Positions 55,221 to 63,653 of a stretch of DNA of 64,000 nucleotides are shown piece after piece. The stretch lies in assembly GCF_018219155.1 (NCBI RefSeq), contig NZ_CP056123.1:3357505-3421504 (forward strand), read 5' to 3'. The notes under the pieces were generated by a model. That model was not told the origin of the DNA. It made no database searches and was given only the letters and a program-made list of their open reading frames with translations. The stretch comes from Moritella sp. 24 (GTDB taxonomy: Bacteria; Pseudomonadota; Gammaproteobacteria; Enterobacterales; Moritellaceae). The position numbers and the translations under genes were made by a program. Position 1 is the stretch's first letter. Every line of letters begins with the position of its first letter.

Positions 55221-55853
55221 ATGAACGGATCATTTCTTATTGAAGCATTTCAGGCACCCTCTACATGTGCGCAAAACTTAGGTAATTTCTTTAATGATTT
55301 AGGTGCCGATCCTTACCTTGAAAGTAACTGTCGATTCCGTGCATTTTCTCAATATCAAAAAACTAATGATCAATTTGAAAAATTAAACTCAAGTACCTTC
55401 ATGCAATCATCAGATGTAAATCGTCTTATCGGTAACGTTGAACGTAAGTTCGAAGACATCTCTCCAGCACTTGATCAGCATCCTGACTTTCAAACATTGT
55501 TAAATGCATTTCTTGAGCGTACTAACGTTGATACAACAAAGCAGCCGATTGGCGTACATCAGATCCGCGTCGTGTGCTCACAGGATAAATCTGGCTCACC
55601 AGCACCTGAAGGTATTCACCAAGATGGTTTTGATTTTGTCGGTATTTTTTGCGTAAAACGTGACAACATCGCAGGCGCATTCACACAAATATTTTCATCG
55701 CCAGTAGATCAACACCCACACATGAGTACCACACTAGAAGAGAACCAATTCATCATTTTTAATGACCGTCGCTATTACCATTACGTGACTGAAACACTAC
55801 CTGGTTTACAAGATGAAACCGGACTGCGCGACGTATTTGTTTTCACCGCTTAA
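55221..55853 (+). CDS. 2-oxoglutarate/Fe(II) dioxygenase (IDO-like family)
   Basis: 210 residues, the family often annotated 2OG-Fe dioxygenase, which includes isoleucine hydroxylases of Bacillus and relatives. Iron ligands H133, D135 (EGIHQDGFDF) and H187 (YYHYVT); R203 (GLRDVFVF) would bind the 2-oxoglutarate carboxylate. Likely hydroxylates a free aliphatic amino acid, substrate unproven. Soluble, no signal. Upstream DNA contains CGTTCGAAG (55132-55140), echoed by AGTTCGAACT downstream. Followed by a PLP enzyme, probably one functional unit. Confidence 0.87.
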   Translation: MNGSFLIEAFQAPSTCAQNLGNFFNDLGADPYLESNCRFRAFSQYQKTNDQFEKLNSSTFMQSSDVNRLIGNVERKFEDISPALDQHPDFQTLLNAFLERTNVDTTKQPIGVHQIRVVCSQDKSGSPAPEGIHQDGFDFVGIFCVKRDNIAGAFTQIFSSPVDQHPHMSTTLEENQFIIFNDRRYYHYVTETLPGLQDETGLRDVFVFTA

Positions 55854-55923
55854 TTGACAACGTCCGCGATAAAGCAGCGAATAAGACAGTAGTTCGAACT
55901 GTCATAAACGTACTTAACAATCT

Positions 55924-55992
55924 AAATAACTGTATTACGTTTTTACAAATAACAGTATTACGCCTTGTAAAAATAACTGTTCTAAACGTAAT
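55924..55992. repeat. Three 23-24-bp direct repeats before the PLP-enzyme gene
   Basis: Units start at 55924, 55947 and 55971, each opening AAATAAC(T/A)GT and the first two continuing ATTACG. They precede the next start codon by 26 bp. A nearby GACAG/CTGTC inverted repeat (55885-55903) adds to the impression of a regulator-binding array. Confidence 0.7.
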
Positions 55993-56017
55993 AATAATTT
56001 TATTAAAGGAATAACCG

Positions 56018-57256
56018 ATGAACTTATGTCTTGAGTCAATCCGCCAAGCGTTCCCAGCACTGCAACAAAAAGTAAATGGCGAGCCAGTGTATTTTTTTGA
56101 TGGCCCTGGTGGCTCACAAGTTCCACAGTCAGTGCTTGATGCAATGACTGCTTACTTAGGTAAATATAATTCAAACCTTGGCGGTCGCTTTTTCTCAAGT
56201 GAAAAGACCGTTGATGTGATGCGTAATGCACGTCTCAGCGGCCAAGCATTATTAAATACCGAATCTCCAGACAACATCGTATTTGGCGCTAACATGACGT
56301 CACTTACCTTCCAACTAAGCCGTGCGATAAGCCGAGATTGGCAAACTGGTGATGAAGTTATTGTGACTTCTCTAGACCATTATTCAAACGTATCAACGTG
56401 GCAACAAGCAGCGGATGATAAAGGCGCGATAGTACATCAAGCCCGCGTTAATGAAGATGATTGCACATTAGATAGCGACCATTTAATCTCATTAATCTCT
56501 AACAAAACGAAACTAGTGGCGTTAACATTTGCATCGAACACCACTGGTTCATTAGTAGACATCAAACCTATCATTGCAGCTGCGCATGCCGTTGGTGCTA
56601 AAGTTTATATTGATGCGGTTCATTACGCGCCACATAAACTTGTTGATGTACAAGCATTAGGTTGTGATTTCTTAGCATGTTCAGCTTATAAATTCTTTGG
56701 CCCTCACGTGGGTATCGCATATGTCGCGCCACAATGGTTACATAGTTTATCGCCTTACAAAGTTGAGCCAGCAACAAATCAGGGGCCAGGCCGTTTTGAA
56801 ACCGGTACTCAAAGCTTTGAAGCCTTAGCTGGTTTTACTGCTGCAGTTGAATACCTTGCCCATGCAGGTGATCAAGCACTGCCGCTACGTGAAAGACTTG
56901 TACAAAGCTTCGAATTATATCAAGTCCATGAGCAGCAGCTTAGCCAACATTTCCTTGCCAAGTTAGCGCAATACAGCAACGTAACGCTATATGGCATTAA
57001 TGACATGGACAGATTAGCTGAGCGTACACCAACCTTCTCTATCCGTATTGACCACGCTTCACCAGAAGATGTATCTGGTTTGCTCGGTCAACATAATATG
57101 TGCGTATGGAATGGTCATTTCTATGCAATTGGCTTATGCAAACAATTAAATATCTTGGATAAAGGTGGCGTTATCCGTATTGGTTTTATGCACTACAATA
57201 CCACCAGCGAAATTGATGCGTTATTTGATGTGTTAACAACGGTATTAGTTAAATAA
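56018..57256 (+). CDS. Cysteine-desulfurase-like class V aminotransferase
   Basis: 412 residues, the cysteine-desulfurase-like branch of fold type I PLP enzymes. FDGPGGSQVPQSVLDAM near the N-terminus, SLDHYSNVSTW with H121 stacking on PLP, D199 (VYIDAVHYAPH) and Schiff-base lysine K225 (CSAYKFFGPHVG). The mobile catalytic-cysteine loop of IscS is not evident, so sulfur transfer to FeS assembly is unlikely. Next to a 2OG dioxygenase it may eliminate or transaminate a hydroxylated amino acid, an inference. Confidence 0.85.
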   Translation: MNLCLESIRQAFPALQQKVNGEPVYFFDGPGGSQVPQSVLDAMTAYLGKYNSNLGGRFFSSEKTVDVMRNARLSGQALLNTESPDNIVFGANMTSLTFQLSRAISRDWQTGDEVIVTSLDHYSNVSTWQQAADDKGAIVHQARVNEDDCTLDSDHLISLISNKTKLVALTFASNTTGSLVDIKPIIAAAHAVGAKVYIDAVHYAPHKLVDVQALGCDFLACSAYKFFGPHVGIAYVAPQWLHSLSPYKVEPATNQGPGRFETGTQSFEALAGFTAAVEYLAHAGDQALPLRERLVQSFELYQVHEQQLSQHFLAKLAQYSNVTLYGINDMDRLAERTPTFSIRIDHASPEDVSGLLGQHNMCVWNGHFYAIGLCKQLNILDKGGVIRIGFMHYNTTSEIDALFDVLTTVLVK

Positions 57257-57284
57257 CGACTAACTTATCGCAGCTCGTATTCAT

Positions 57285-57314
57285 AAGTCCAAGTGTCTCA
57301 TCGCACTTGGACTT
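57285..57314 (+). terminator. Terminator after the PLP-enzyme gene
   Basis: Perfect 11-bp stem AAGTCCAAGTG/CACTTGGACTT with an 8-nt loop, 28 bp after the stop; only scattered T follows. Good stem, modest tail. Confidence 0.7.
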
Positions 57315-57482
57315 CATAAAAATAATCCCGCATAAACGAAGTAAACCACGCCCCAATCACCTGAAATACCAAAAGTCGCTTACCGATAACACTTTCATTT
57401 AATGACTTATGCTAGCCTATTTTTCCAATATGTATAAATACATAACGCGAAACTAATCAACGACACAGCAAGGAAGCAAGAT

Positions 57483-57962
57483 ATGTCACGTCAATCAAGA
57501 ACAGTGCAACAATGGTTTGATGAATATGGGGTTAGCCACCAAAACAAAACCAATAAACTCATTCACTGGGTCATGGTACCCATCATCTTTTTTACCATCG
57601 TTGGTTTACTATGGTCTATTCCTAAAATGGACTGGATGGATGGTTCTCTTTGGCTAAACTGGGCAACACTCGCCATGTTACCGGCGATGTATTTCTATTA
57701 CACCTTATCACTACGCATTTTATTGGGCATGCTACTGTTCACAGGATTATGCCTACTCGCGTGTTATATGCTGACACTATACTTAACCATACCGCTATGG
57801 ATATTTAGCGCCATATTGTTTGCGATTGCCTGGGTGTTTCAGTTTATTGGACATAAAATTGAAGGAGCGAAACCCTCATTTTTTGAAGATCTGCAGTTCT
57901 TATTAGTCGGTCCTGCTTGGTTACTTGGATTTCTCTACCGACGTGCGGGTATTCGTTATTAA
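57483..57962 (+). CDS. Mpo1-like (DUF962) membrane protein
   Basis: 159 residues with four membrane helices, DUF962/Mpo1 family. Conserved histidines: SHQNKTNKLIHWVMVP (about 20-35) and FIGHKIEGAKPSFFEDLQFLLVGP in two parts near 128-150. Yeast Mpo1 is an Fe(II) dioxygenase for alpha-oxidation of 2-hydroxy fatty acids; the bacterial role is untested. AAGGAAG before the ATG at 57483. Convergent with the flotillin operon. Confidence 0.88.
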   Translation: MSRQSRTVQQWFDEYGVSHQNKTNKLIHWVMVPIIFFTIVGLLWSIPKMDWMDGSLWLNWATLAMLPAMYFYYTLSLRILLGMLLFTGLCLLACYMLTLYLTIPLWIFSAILFAIAWVFQFIGHKIEGAKPSFFEDLQFLLVGPAWLLGFLYRRAGIRY

Positions 57963-57966
57963 AAAA

Positions 57967-57994
57967 ATACCCTTTATCGTGAAATAAAGGGTAT
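57967..57994 (-). terminator. Terminator of the yqiJ-yqiK operon
   Basis: Perfect 11-bp stem ATACCCTTTAT/ATAAAGGGTAT with a CGTGAA loop; on the minus strand it continues TTTTTT. It lies directly against the stop of the convergent Mpo1-like gene and may serve both. Confidence 0.9.
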
Positions 57995-58026
57995 CTACAA
58001 ACTTAATGATTAAATACGTGATTCAA

Positions 58027-59778
58027 TCAGCCAATATCACTGGCTGATTTGTTTACCGGGTCATTCGTTGGCGCTTGAGCAACAGACTGTTTAATCAGAT
58101 TATGATTACCCGTCAATAAATCCTCCAGCGAGCCATTTTCTTTATCAACCAATCCAATCTCTTTAAGCATGTTATCCACCAGTGGTGCATTCGCACGGTA
58201 GTTTAGCGCAGCGGTCGTTACTTGCTCTGATAAACTGAGCGGTGCTGATGACTGACCATCGTTCGAACTCGTGCCAGTAACGCTATGACCACCATTGCCA
58301 CCGTAACCCTGCAAAATTTTAATGCCCTCTATGTTCTCTAATGGTTTCACCGCATTGGCGATTAATTCAGGCAATACTTGTAAAATTGCGAGTGATTTTT
58401 GCAAATCGATCTGTTCAGTACTTAATAAATTATCCGCCTCATAACGAGAACGCTTACCTTCAGCTTCAACCGCATATACTTTTTCATTTGCTTCAGCATT
58501 CAGTTTTAATGCATCTGCTGATGCTTTTGCTTCAATTAAAATTGATTCAGCATTATCTTCGGCTGCTTGTTTTGCTGCATGTGCTTGCACGGTAATACCA
58601 ACCGCATCACGTTCTGCTTCTTTCGTTGCTGCGATAACTTCAATTTGCTTATTACGATTTGCTTGTGCAACTTCACGCGCAGTCACAACCGCTTCTTCTT
58701 TCTCAACCTTATTTTTTTCTGCTTCAGCCGCTTTCGCGCGAGCCGCAGATTCTTCTTCAGATTTAACCGCAACTGCAATTTGCTTTTCTTGCATCGCAAC
58801 TTCAATATCCCGCTGCTGCTGAATTCTTGATTGCTCCAGTATTTTTATTTTCTCGATTTCTGCGGTTTCAATAAATTTAGATTTTTCAATTTCGGCTGCT
58901 TCAATCGCTCTTTGTTTTGCAATCTCAGCTTCGCGCTCTTCCTGTGCTCGTTGCTCTCGTTGCTTCACAATCGTTGCCTGTTGCTCAGCTTTACGCATTT
59001 CGACAACTTGCTCTTGGTTTAATTGTGCATTCATTTTTTCTTGTTCAATTTCGAGCGATTGTTTTTCTGCCAGTACATTACGTTGTTCAATTAAAATTCT
59101 ATTTTCTTGCTCAATATCGTTGGTTTCTTTACGCTTACGTTCAATAATCTGAGCAAGTAAAGCACGACCTTCGGCATCGAAAGCATTATTTTTATTAAAA
59201 TATTGTAGGTCTGTTTGATCAAACCCCGTTAATGATACAGACTCAAGTTCCAAGCCGTTCTTCTCTAAATCATTAATCACGTTTTGCTGTACTCGCTGAA
59301 CAAAGTCAGAACGCTTCTCATGCATTTCTGTCATTGTCATCTCAGCCGCAACCGCACGTAATACGTCAACAAACTTCGATTCCATGAGTTTTTTCAACTC
59401 TTCAACACGCATGGTTCTAATACCAAGCGTTTGCGCAGCCATAGAAATACCTTCTTTTGTCGGTGCTACGCGTAAATAGAAGTCAGCTTTCACATCCACA
59501 CGCATACGATCTTTGGTGATCAAAGCATCCTTCTGAATTTTTTCGACTTCAATTCGTAATGTATTCATACTGACAGGTATAGTTTCATGTAGAACCGGTA
59601 GTACCAACATACCGCCGTCTTTCGCAATTTTCTCTCCCCCCATCCCAGTTCTAACAAAAGCAACTTCTTTGGTTGATCGTACATACAACTTCGCAATGAT
59701 AAGGCCAATCGTCAACATAGCGATAAACACACTACCCGCGATAATGAGAATGAACGTAATATTTCCTGGTAATTCCAT
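58027..59778 (-). CDS. yqiK: YqiK-type flotillin (SPFH/band 7 protein)
   Basis: 583 residues. N-terminal membrane helix (~8-29), SPFH domain (VRTGMGGEKIAKDGGMLVLP; VDVKADFYLRVAPTKEGI) to ~205, then a very long charged coiled coil rich in Glu/Lys/Ala/Gln (about 210-450) and a C-terminal tail containing GYGGNGGHS. Flotillins scaffold membrane microdomains. Downstream partner of the OB-fold protein YqiJ, 83 bp apart, as in E. coli. Confidence 0.92.
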   Translation of the reverse strand: MELPGNITFILIIAGSVFIAMLTIGLIIAKLYVRSTKEVAFVRTGMGGEKIAKDGGMLVLPVLHETIPVSMNTLRIEVEKIQKDALITKDRMRVDVKADFYLRVAPTKEGISMAAQTLGIRTMRVEELKKLMESKFVDVLRAVAAEMTMTEMHEKRSDFVQRVQQNVINDLEKNGLELESVSLTGFDQTDLQYFNKNNAFDAEGRALLAQIIERKRKETNDIEQENRILIEQRNVLAEKQSLEIEQEKMNAQLNQEQVVEMRKAEQQATIVKQREQRAQEEREAEIAKQRAIEAAEIEKSKFIETAEIEKIKILEQSRIQQQRDIEVAMQEKQIAVAVKSEEESAARAKAAEAEKNKVEKEEAVVTAREVAQANRNKQIEVIAATKEAERDAVGITVQAHAAKQAAEDNAESILIEAKASADALKLNAEANEKVYAVEAEGKRSRYEADNLLSTEQIDLQKSLAILQVLPELIANAVKPLENIEGIKILQGYGGNGGHSVTGTSSNDGQSSAPLSLSEQVTTAALNYRANAPLVDNMLKEIGLVDKENGSLEDLLTGNHNLIKQSVAQAPTNDPVNKSASDIG

Positions 59779-59861
59779 ATTAATAATATTCCTAAATATA
59801 AGTGATAACTTTTCTATTTCGTGATGACTGCTTAATTGTTTGCAACCCCGTTATTTGCAAA

Positions 59862-60500
59862 TCACTTGAATGGGATCGCAAGCCAACTTCTTGTCAATTT
59901 TTCAACAACGACGACCTCGGTTCCTTGAGTAAATTTCTCATGCTCATATGCAGGCTCTACCATTAAATAATGTTTTTGCTGAAAGTCATCGACCAAAACA
60001 GCTTCTGCAGGATTGCCCTTAGTGGCAGTGCCAATCGTAACTCTGGCTAACTTCCCGTTAAATTCAGCAGTAGACACAGCAGAACTATCACGTAGCGGTA
60101 ACCACTGAGCGAGTTTAGAACCAAGAGTATGCATGAACAGCATGGTCAACGTTATGCTGATAGGTATCGAGATTAATAATGAGGGCTGCCATTCAAACAC
60201 CGAAAGCATCACGAAGTTAATCATGAACCCCGAAACGGCAAAAACAGTAAATGAGAGGATCAGCCAGATAAACAAAGGTAATTTACTAATACAGAGCCAA
60301 TCTAGCGCACCGTTTAATCCTCCAGAACTCACCGTTACACTTGTGTCGCTGTTAAATTCAAAAGGAGAAACATTATCGAGCATCTCTAACAGGCTTAAGC
60401 CTATTAATAAGCCCAATATTTCTATCAAAGTGAACAAAAAAACAATACTTATTGCAACGGTATAAGGCAGGTTTATGTCAGACAAAAAGAATGTCAGCAT
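59862..60500 (-). CDS. yqiJ: YqiJ family NfeD-like membrane protein
   Basis: 212 residues. Three or four membrane helices (about 12-38, 72-98, 103-125) followed by a C-terminal OB fold (FNGKLARVTIGTATKGNPAEAV, GTEVVVVEKLTRSWLAIPF). NfeD-like OB domains partner flotillins; the pair is conserved. First gene of the yqiJK operon. Start ATG at 60498-60500 with no strong Shine-Dalgarno seen. Confidence 0.88.
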   Translation of the reverse strand: MLTFFLSDINLPYTVAISIVFLFTLIEILGLLIGLSLLEMLDNVSPFEFNSDTSVTVSSGGLNGALDWLCISKLPLFIWLILSFTVFAVSGFMINFVMLSVFEWQPSLLISIPISITLTMLFMHTLGSKLAQWLPLRDSSAVSTAEFNGKLARVTIGTATKGNPAEAVLVDDFQQKHYLMVEPAYEHEKFTQGTEVVVVEKLTRSWLAIPFK

Positions 60501-60715
60501 GCTGACTCCATATAAATAATAACAATAAGCATAACTACTTGAATAATATAAAATACACTAGCTAACCACTCATATTACGAGATCTTTATCACATAAAATA
60601 TTTTATACATACCGAATAAACCACAAAGTTATTTATTTTCAATATTATTGAATTAAGATCAGCTGCACTAATACATAAATAGCTTCGCATCTTCATCAAG
60701 GGGGTTGGTTGAATT

Positions 60716-60746
60716 GTTAAACAGACCAAGAATAGATCTGTTTAAC
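60716..60746. terminator. Hairpin downstream of the GNAT gene
   Basis: Perfect 10-bp stem GTTAAACAGA/TCTGTTTAAC with an 11-nt loop, 57 bp beyond the stop of the minus-strand GNAT. No U tract on the minus side; plus side has AAATTTTG. The rest of 60501-60802 is AT-rich and holds the yqiJ promoter. Confidence 0.45.
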
Positions 60747-60802
60747 GAAATTTTGTGACTGGATCAAAGGACATATAATCAGAAGCTAACGGTTTTTTGT
60801 TA

Positions 60803-61249
60803 TTACTTTACCGCTAGACGATACGCAAAGTACTCAGTGTCTCGTACAAATCCTAACTTTTCATACAATGCTTGCGCCGATAGATTATCTTGCGCGGTAT
60901 TCAAATCAACACGAATTGCACCGGTATTTCGAGCCTCCCTCACTACACGATGAATCAACTCATTAGCAAGGCCTTGTCTACGATATTCAGGGGCTATAAA
61001 TAGATCATTTAATACCATAATCTTACCCAGCGACACCGATGAAAACGAATGATAGTTAAGTACAAACCCCATAGGGTCTCCAACTTTATTATACGCAATG
61101 AACACTGTTGCATCATTATTCATCAAACGCTCACCTAAATACGGTCGGTACTTTTGTGGAGCAGATGGTTGCTTATAAAACACCATGTATTGATCAAATA
61201 AACTGACCAGATCATTTAATTCTTCAAGTGAGGCTTGTTTAATATTCAT
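60803..61249 (-). CDS. GNAT family N-acetyltransferase
   Basis: 148 residues, one GNAT domain. Motif A with the acetyl-CoA loop: LNDLFIAPEYRRQGLANELIHR (RRQGLA), followed by VDLNTAQDNLSAQALYEKLGF, the motif B helix. Substrate unknown. A plain single gene with AAGG before its ATG at 61247-61249. Confidence 0.9.
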   Translation of the reverse strand: MNIKQASLEELNDLVSLFDQYMVFYKQPSAPQKYRPYLGERLMNNDATVFIAYNKVGDPMGFVLNYHSFSSVSLGKIMVLNDLFIAPEYRRQGLANELIHRVVREARNTGAIRVDLNTAQDNLSAQALYEKLGFVRDTEYFAYRLAVK

Positions 61250-61477
61250 AAAATTCCTTTTTAATATGAATCAATTGATGCTCGTGTAATACAAGATGTA
61301 ACACGACTTTAGTTAATTATTACTGATTCCAGAGTATCAATTTTTCATTAAATTACAATAACCAAAAACTCCTTATTTATTCATACTTTAGCCTTCAAAT
61401 TTATCAGTATACTAACGCGAATATTCACACTAAAAATCAACTTGCCGCCATTTAGCTCATTTAACAAGGAACGTAAA

Positions 61478-62107
61478 ATGAAACTAATATCTCTGTGCCT
61501 CACACTGGCCTCGCTACTTTCTAGCGCTGCTTTTGCTAATAACAATTATACGCCAGTTAGTTATCGCTATTACCAACTAAACTACACAGAAGTTACAGCT
61601 GAAGATGCTGATGAACCATTAGAAACATATCAAATAAATATTTCCAACTTAGTCAGCCCTTATATCTTTAGCAGAACAAGTTTTAACTATTTAAGTAAAG
61701 AGAAGGTTATTGATGCGCAAAATTCAATGACAACAACCTCGATGCAAGCCGTATTCAATATGGGTACACGACTGGCGCTATTACCTAAAATTGACCTAAC
61801 AGTTGAAAGCGGGGCTATTTATGAATTCGGTAAAGAAGTCGAGCTTAAATCAAATTCTGTATCCGTTACAGATGATGACTTTGACAGTGAATTCGGATTT
61901 AACGCGGCGGTCGGTCTTGCAATGCACTTCAGCCGCCATTTAGAGTTTATTGTTGATGCCGCCTATATCGACATTGGTGATGAGTCAGAAATGGAATACA
62001 GTGCTGAACTGGTTGCACATTTACTGCCCAACCTTGCATTAGTCGCCAATGGTGTCATGTATGAAGAACACGTGGGGTATGGTTTCGGACTACAGTTTGA
62101 CTTTTAA
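61478..62107 (+). CDS. Small outer-membrane beta-barrel protein
   Basis: 209 residues from the ATG at 61478 (AAGGA upstream); the longest frame adds twelve residues before the signal peptide (MKLISLCLTLASLLSSAAFA). Alternating hydrophobic strands run through the mature part and the chain ends GFGLQFDF with a terminal Phe, the barrel-assembly signature. About eight strands by length. Acidic loops (TEVTAEDADEPLE, TDDDFDSEFG). No family recognised; OmpA/OmpX-like size. Confidence 0.78.
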   Translation: MKLISLCLTLASLLSSAAFANNNYTPVSYRYYQLNYTEVTAEDADEPLETYQINISNLVSPYIFSRTSFNYLSKEKVIDAQNSMTTTSMQAVFNMGTRLALLPKIDLTVESGAIYEFGKEVELKSNSVSVTDDDFDSEFGFNAAVGLAMHFSRHLEFIVDAAYIDIGDESEMEYSAELVAHLLPNLALVANGVMYEEHVGYGFGLQFDF

Positions 62108-62132
62108 TCAAGGGTTCCCCCTATTAAAGCAC

Positions 62133-62657
62133 CTATTCTGACGCTAAACGATATCTCAATACGTGCTGATTTTCTTCTTCACAATAGAACTGATTTAAAA
62201 ACACCCCACCACAACTCTCTATTACTTTACGTGATGCAAGGTTGTCCGGATCGCAGGTGATAATTACATCATCAACCATAACAGTCTTCTGAATATTAGA
62301 AAGCATGAATTCCGCTACTCCTTGTCCCCTTACTGAAGGTCTTGTTTCATAACCGATATGACCAATAACGTTATTAATATAATCGTTACTCCCCTGTCTC
62401 ACCCGTATCGAACCAAGAATAACGCCATTCTCGATACAGAAATAAGTCGTGATAGGCGTCCACCCTTTCGGGAGCTGTTCACCACGCGCATAAGCAATAC
62501 GTTTCTTTAGATAAGCGGCGTAATTGTTAAAGATAAATTCATAAAGTACGATGCCATCATCAACACATTCATCAACGTAAGATTTAAACGCAGTTAAATG
62601 CGTTATGTTTGCGAGTTCTATTTTTGCAAATTGAGTTTTTGCGGATTGAATATTCAT
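62133..62657 (-). CDS. GNAT family N-acetyltransferase
   Basis: 174 residues from the ATG at 62655-62657; the longest frame starts 22 codons earlier and another ATG lies at 62711, so the start is uncertain. GNAT features: GVILGSIRVRQGSNDYINNV, HIGYETRPSVRGQGVAEFML (acetyl-CoA loop RGQGVA) and DNLASRKVIESCGGVF. Resembles predicted aminoglycoside-type or small-molecule acetyltransferases; substrate unknown. Divergent from ahpC. Confidence 0.82.
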   Translation of the reverse strand: MNIQSAKTQFAKIELANITHLTAFKSYVDECVDDGIVLYEFIFNNYAAYLKKRIAYARGEQLPKGWTPITTYFCIENGVILGSIRVRQGSNDYINNVIGHIGYETRPSVRGQGVAEFMLSNIQKTVMVDDVIITCDPDNLASRKVIESCGGVFLNQFYCEEENQHVLRYRLASE

Positions 62658-62731
62658 CTGCTCGTTATCCTTAGTGACTCCATTTTTCAATAAGACTATA
62701 TCACGCGACATGATAAGCTTCAAAACCAGTG

Positions 62732-62768
62732 ATTGATATAAACTATCAAATACATAGATTCAATTGAA
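62732..62768 (+). promoter_or_regulatory. OxyR-type binding site upstream of ahpC
   Basis: Four tetramers at exact 11-bp spacing: ATTG (62732), CTAT (62743), ATAG (62754), TGAA (62765), against the OxyR rule ATAG-N7-CTAT-N7-ATAG-N7-CTAT. The two central tetramers are perfect, the outer ones partial. It lies 103-139 bp before the ahpC start. Confidence 0.65.
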
Positions 62769-62870
62769 TTTACCTATTCATAAAATTACCCCATAATCCT
62801 TCTCATGGATTCGCAGCAAGATTGCAGCAAGAATCAAATCAAATAATTAACTCATTAATAGGATAACAAC

Positions 62871-63428
62871 ATGATCAACACTCAAATTAAACCATTCAAC
62901 GCAACTGCTTTCAAACAAGGCGAATTCGTAGAAATTTCAGAAAAAGACGTACATGGTAAATGGGCTGTATTCTTCTTCTACCCAGCTGACTTCACGTTTG
63001 TTTGCCCTACTGAACTAGGTGATGTTGCAGACCATTACGAAGAATTACAAAAACGTGGCGTAGAAGTATTCTCAGTATCTACTGACACTCACTTCACTCA
63101 CAAAGCATGGCACGACAGTTCAGACACTATCGGTAAAATAAACTACTTCATGGTAGGCGACCAATCAGGCAACATCACAAACAACTTCAATGTTATGCGT
63201 GAAGGTCAAGGCCTTGCAGACCGTGCAACGTTCCTAGTTGACCCACAAGGTGTTATCCAAGCAATGGAAATCACTGCAGAAGGTATTGGCCGTGACGCTG
63301 AAGACTTAATGCGTAAAGTGAAAGCTGCACAATACGTAGCTGCTAACCCAGGTGAAGTTTGCCCAGCTAAATGGAAAGAAGGCGAAGCAACACTAGCGCC
63401 TTCACTAGACCTAGTAGGTAAAATCTAA
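62871..63428 (+). CDS. ahpC: AhpC, alkyl hydroperoxide peroxiredoxin
   Basis: 185 residues, typical 2-Cys peroxiredoxin. Peroxidatic C45 in [17 protein letters not shown] and resolving C164 in [12 protein letters not shown]118-like arginine in [13 protein letters not shown]. Reduces hydroperoxides, recycled by AhpF encoded next. Ends DLVGKI. Codon use is biased to preferred codons as expected for an abundant protein. AGGATAACAAC before the ATG at 62871. Confidence 0.98.
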   Translation: MINTQIKPFNATAFKQGEFVEISEKDVHGKWAVFFFYPADFTFVCPTELGDVADHYEELQKRGVEVFSVSTDTHFTHKAWHDSSDTIGKINYFMVGDQSGNITNNFNVMREGQGLADRATFLVDPQGVIQAMEITAEGIGRDAEDLMRKVKAAQYVAANPGEVCPAKWKEGEATLAPSLDLVGKI

Positions 63429-63469
63429 TTTAAAGGCCACTTTAAAAACTGATTAACTGAAAATAAGTC

Positions 63470-63498
63470 GACCTCAGCATGCAGCAATAGCTGAGGTC
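63470..63498 (+). terminator. ahpC-ahpF intercistronic hairpin
   Basis: Perfect 9-bp stem GACCTCAGC/GCTGAGGTC with an 11-nt loop, then ATTTAAAA. It could partially terminate so that ahpC is made in excess over ahpF. Confidence 0.7.
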
Positions 63499-63534
63499 AT
63501 TTAAAAATACATTTTCACGAATGCTCTACAAAAC

Positions 63535-63572
<38 letters not shown>

Positions 63573-63653
63573 TTTTTAAATTAACCAAATTGCTAATCGC
63601 GTTTTAAAAAGCGCACCATATATAGCCATAAGCAGAATTAAAAAGGTGTCACT

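Noticed and set aside
55924-55992. Mini CRISPR array before the PLP-enzyme gene
   Set aside because: Repeats are contiguous with period 23-24 and no spacers, and no cas genes are in the window.
58341-59147. Several plus-strand frames opposite the flotillin coiled coil
   Set aside because: Low-complexity Leu/Phe/Cys-rich antisense of a Glu/Lys/Ala-rich coiled coil, a common artefact.
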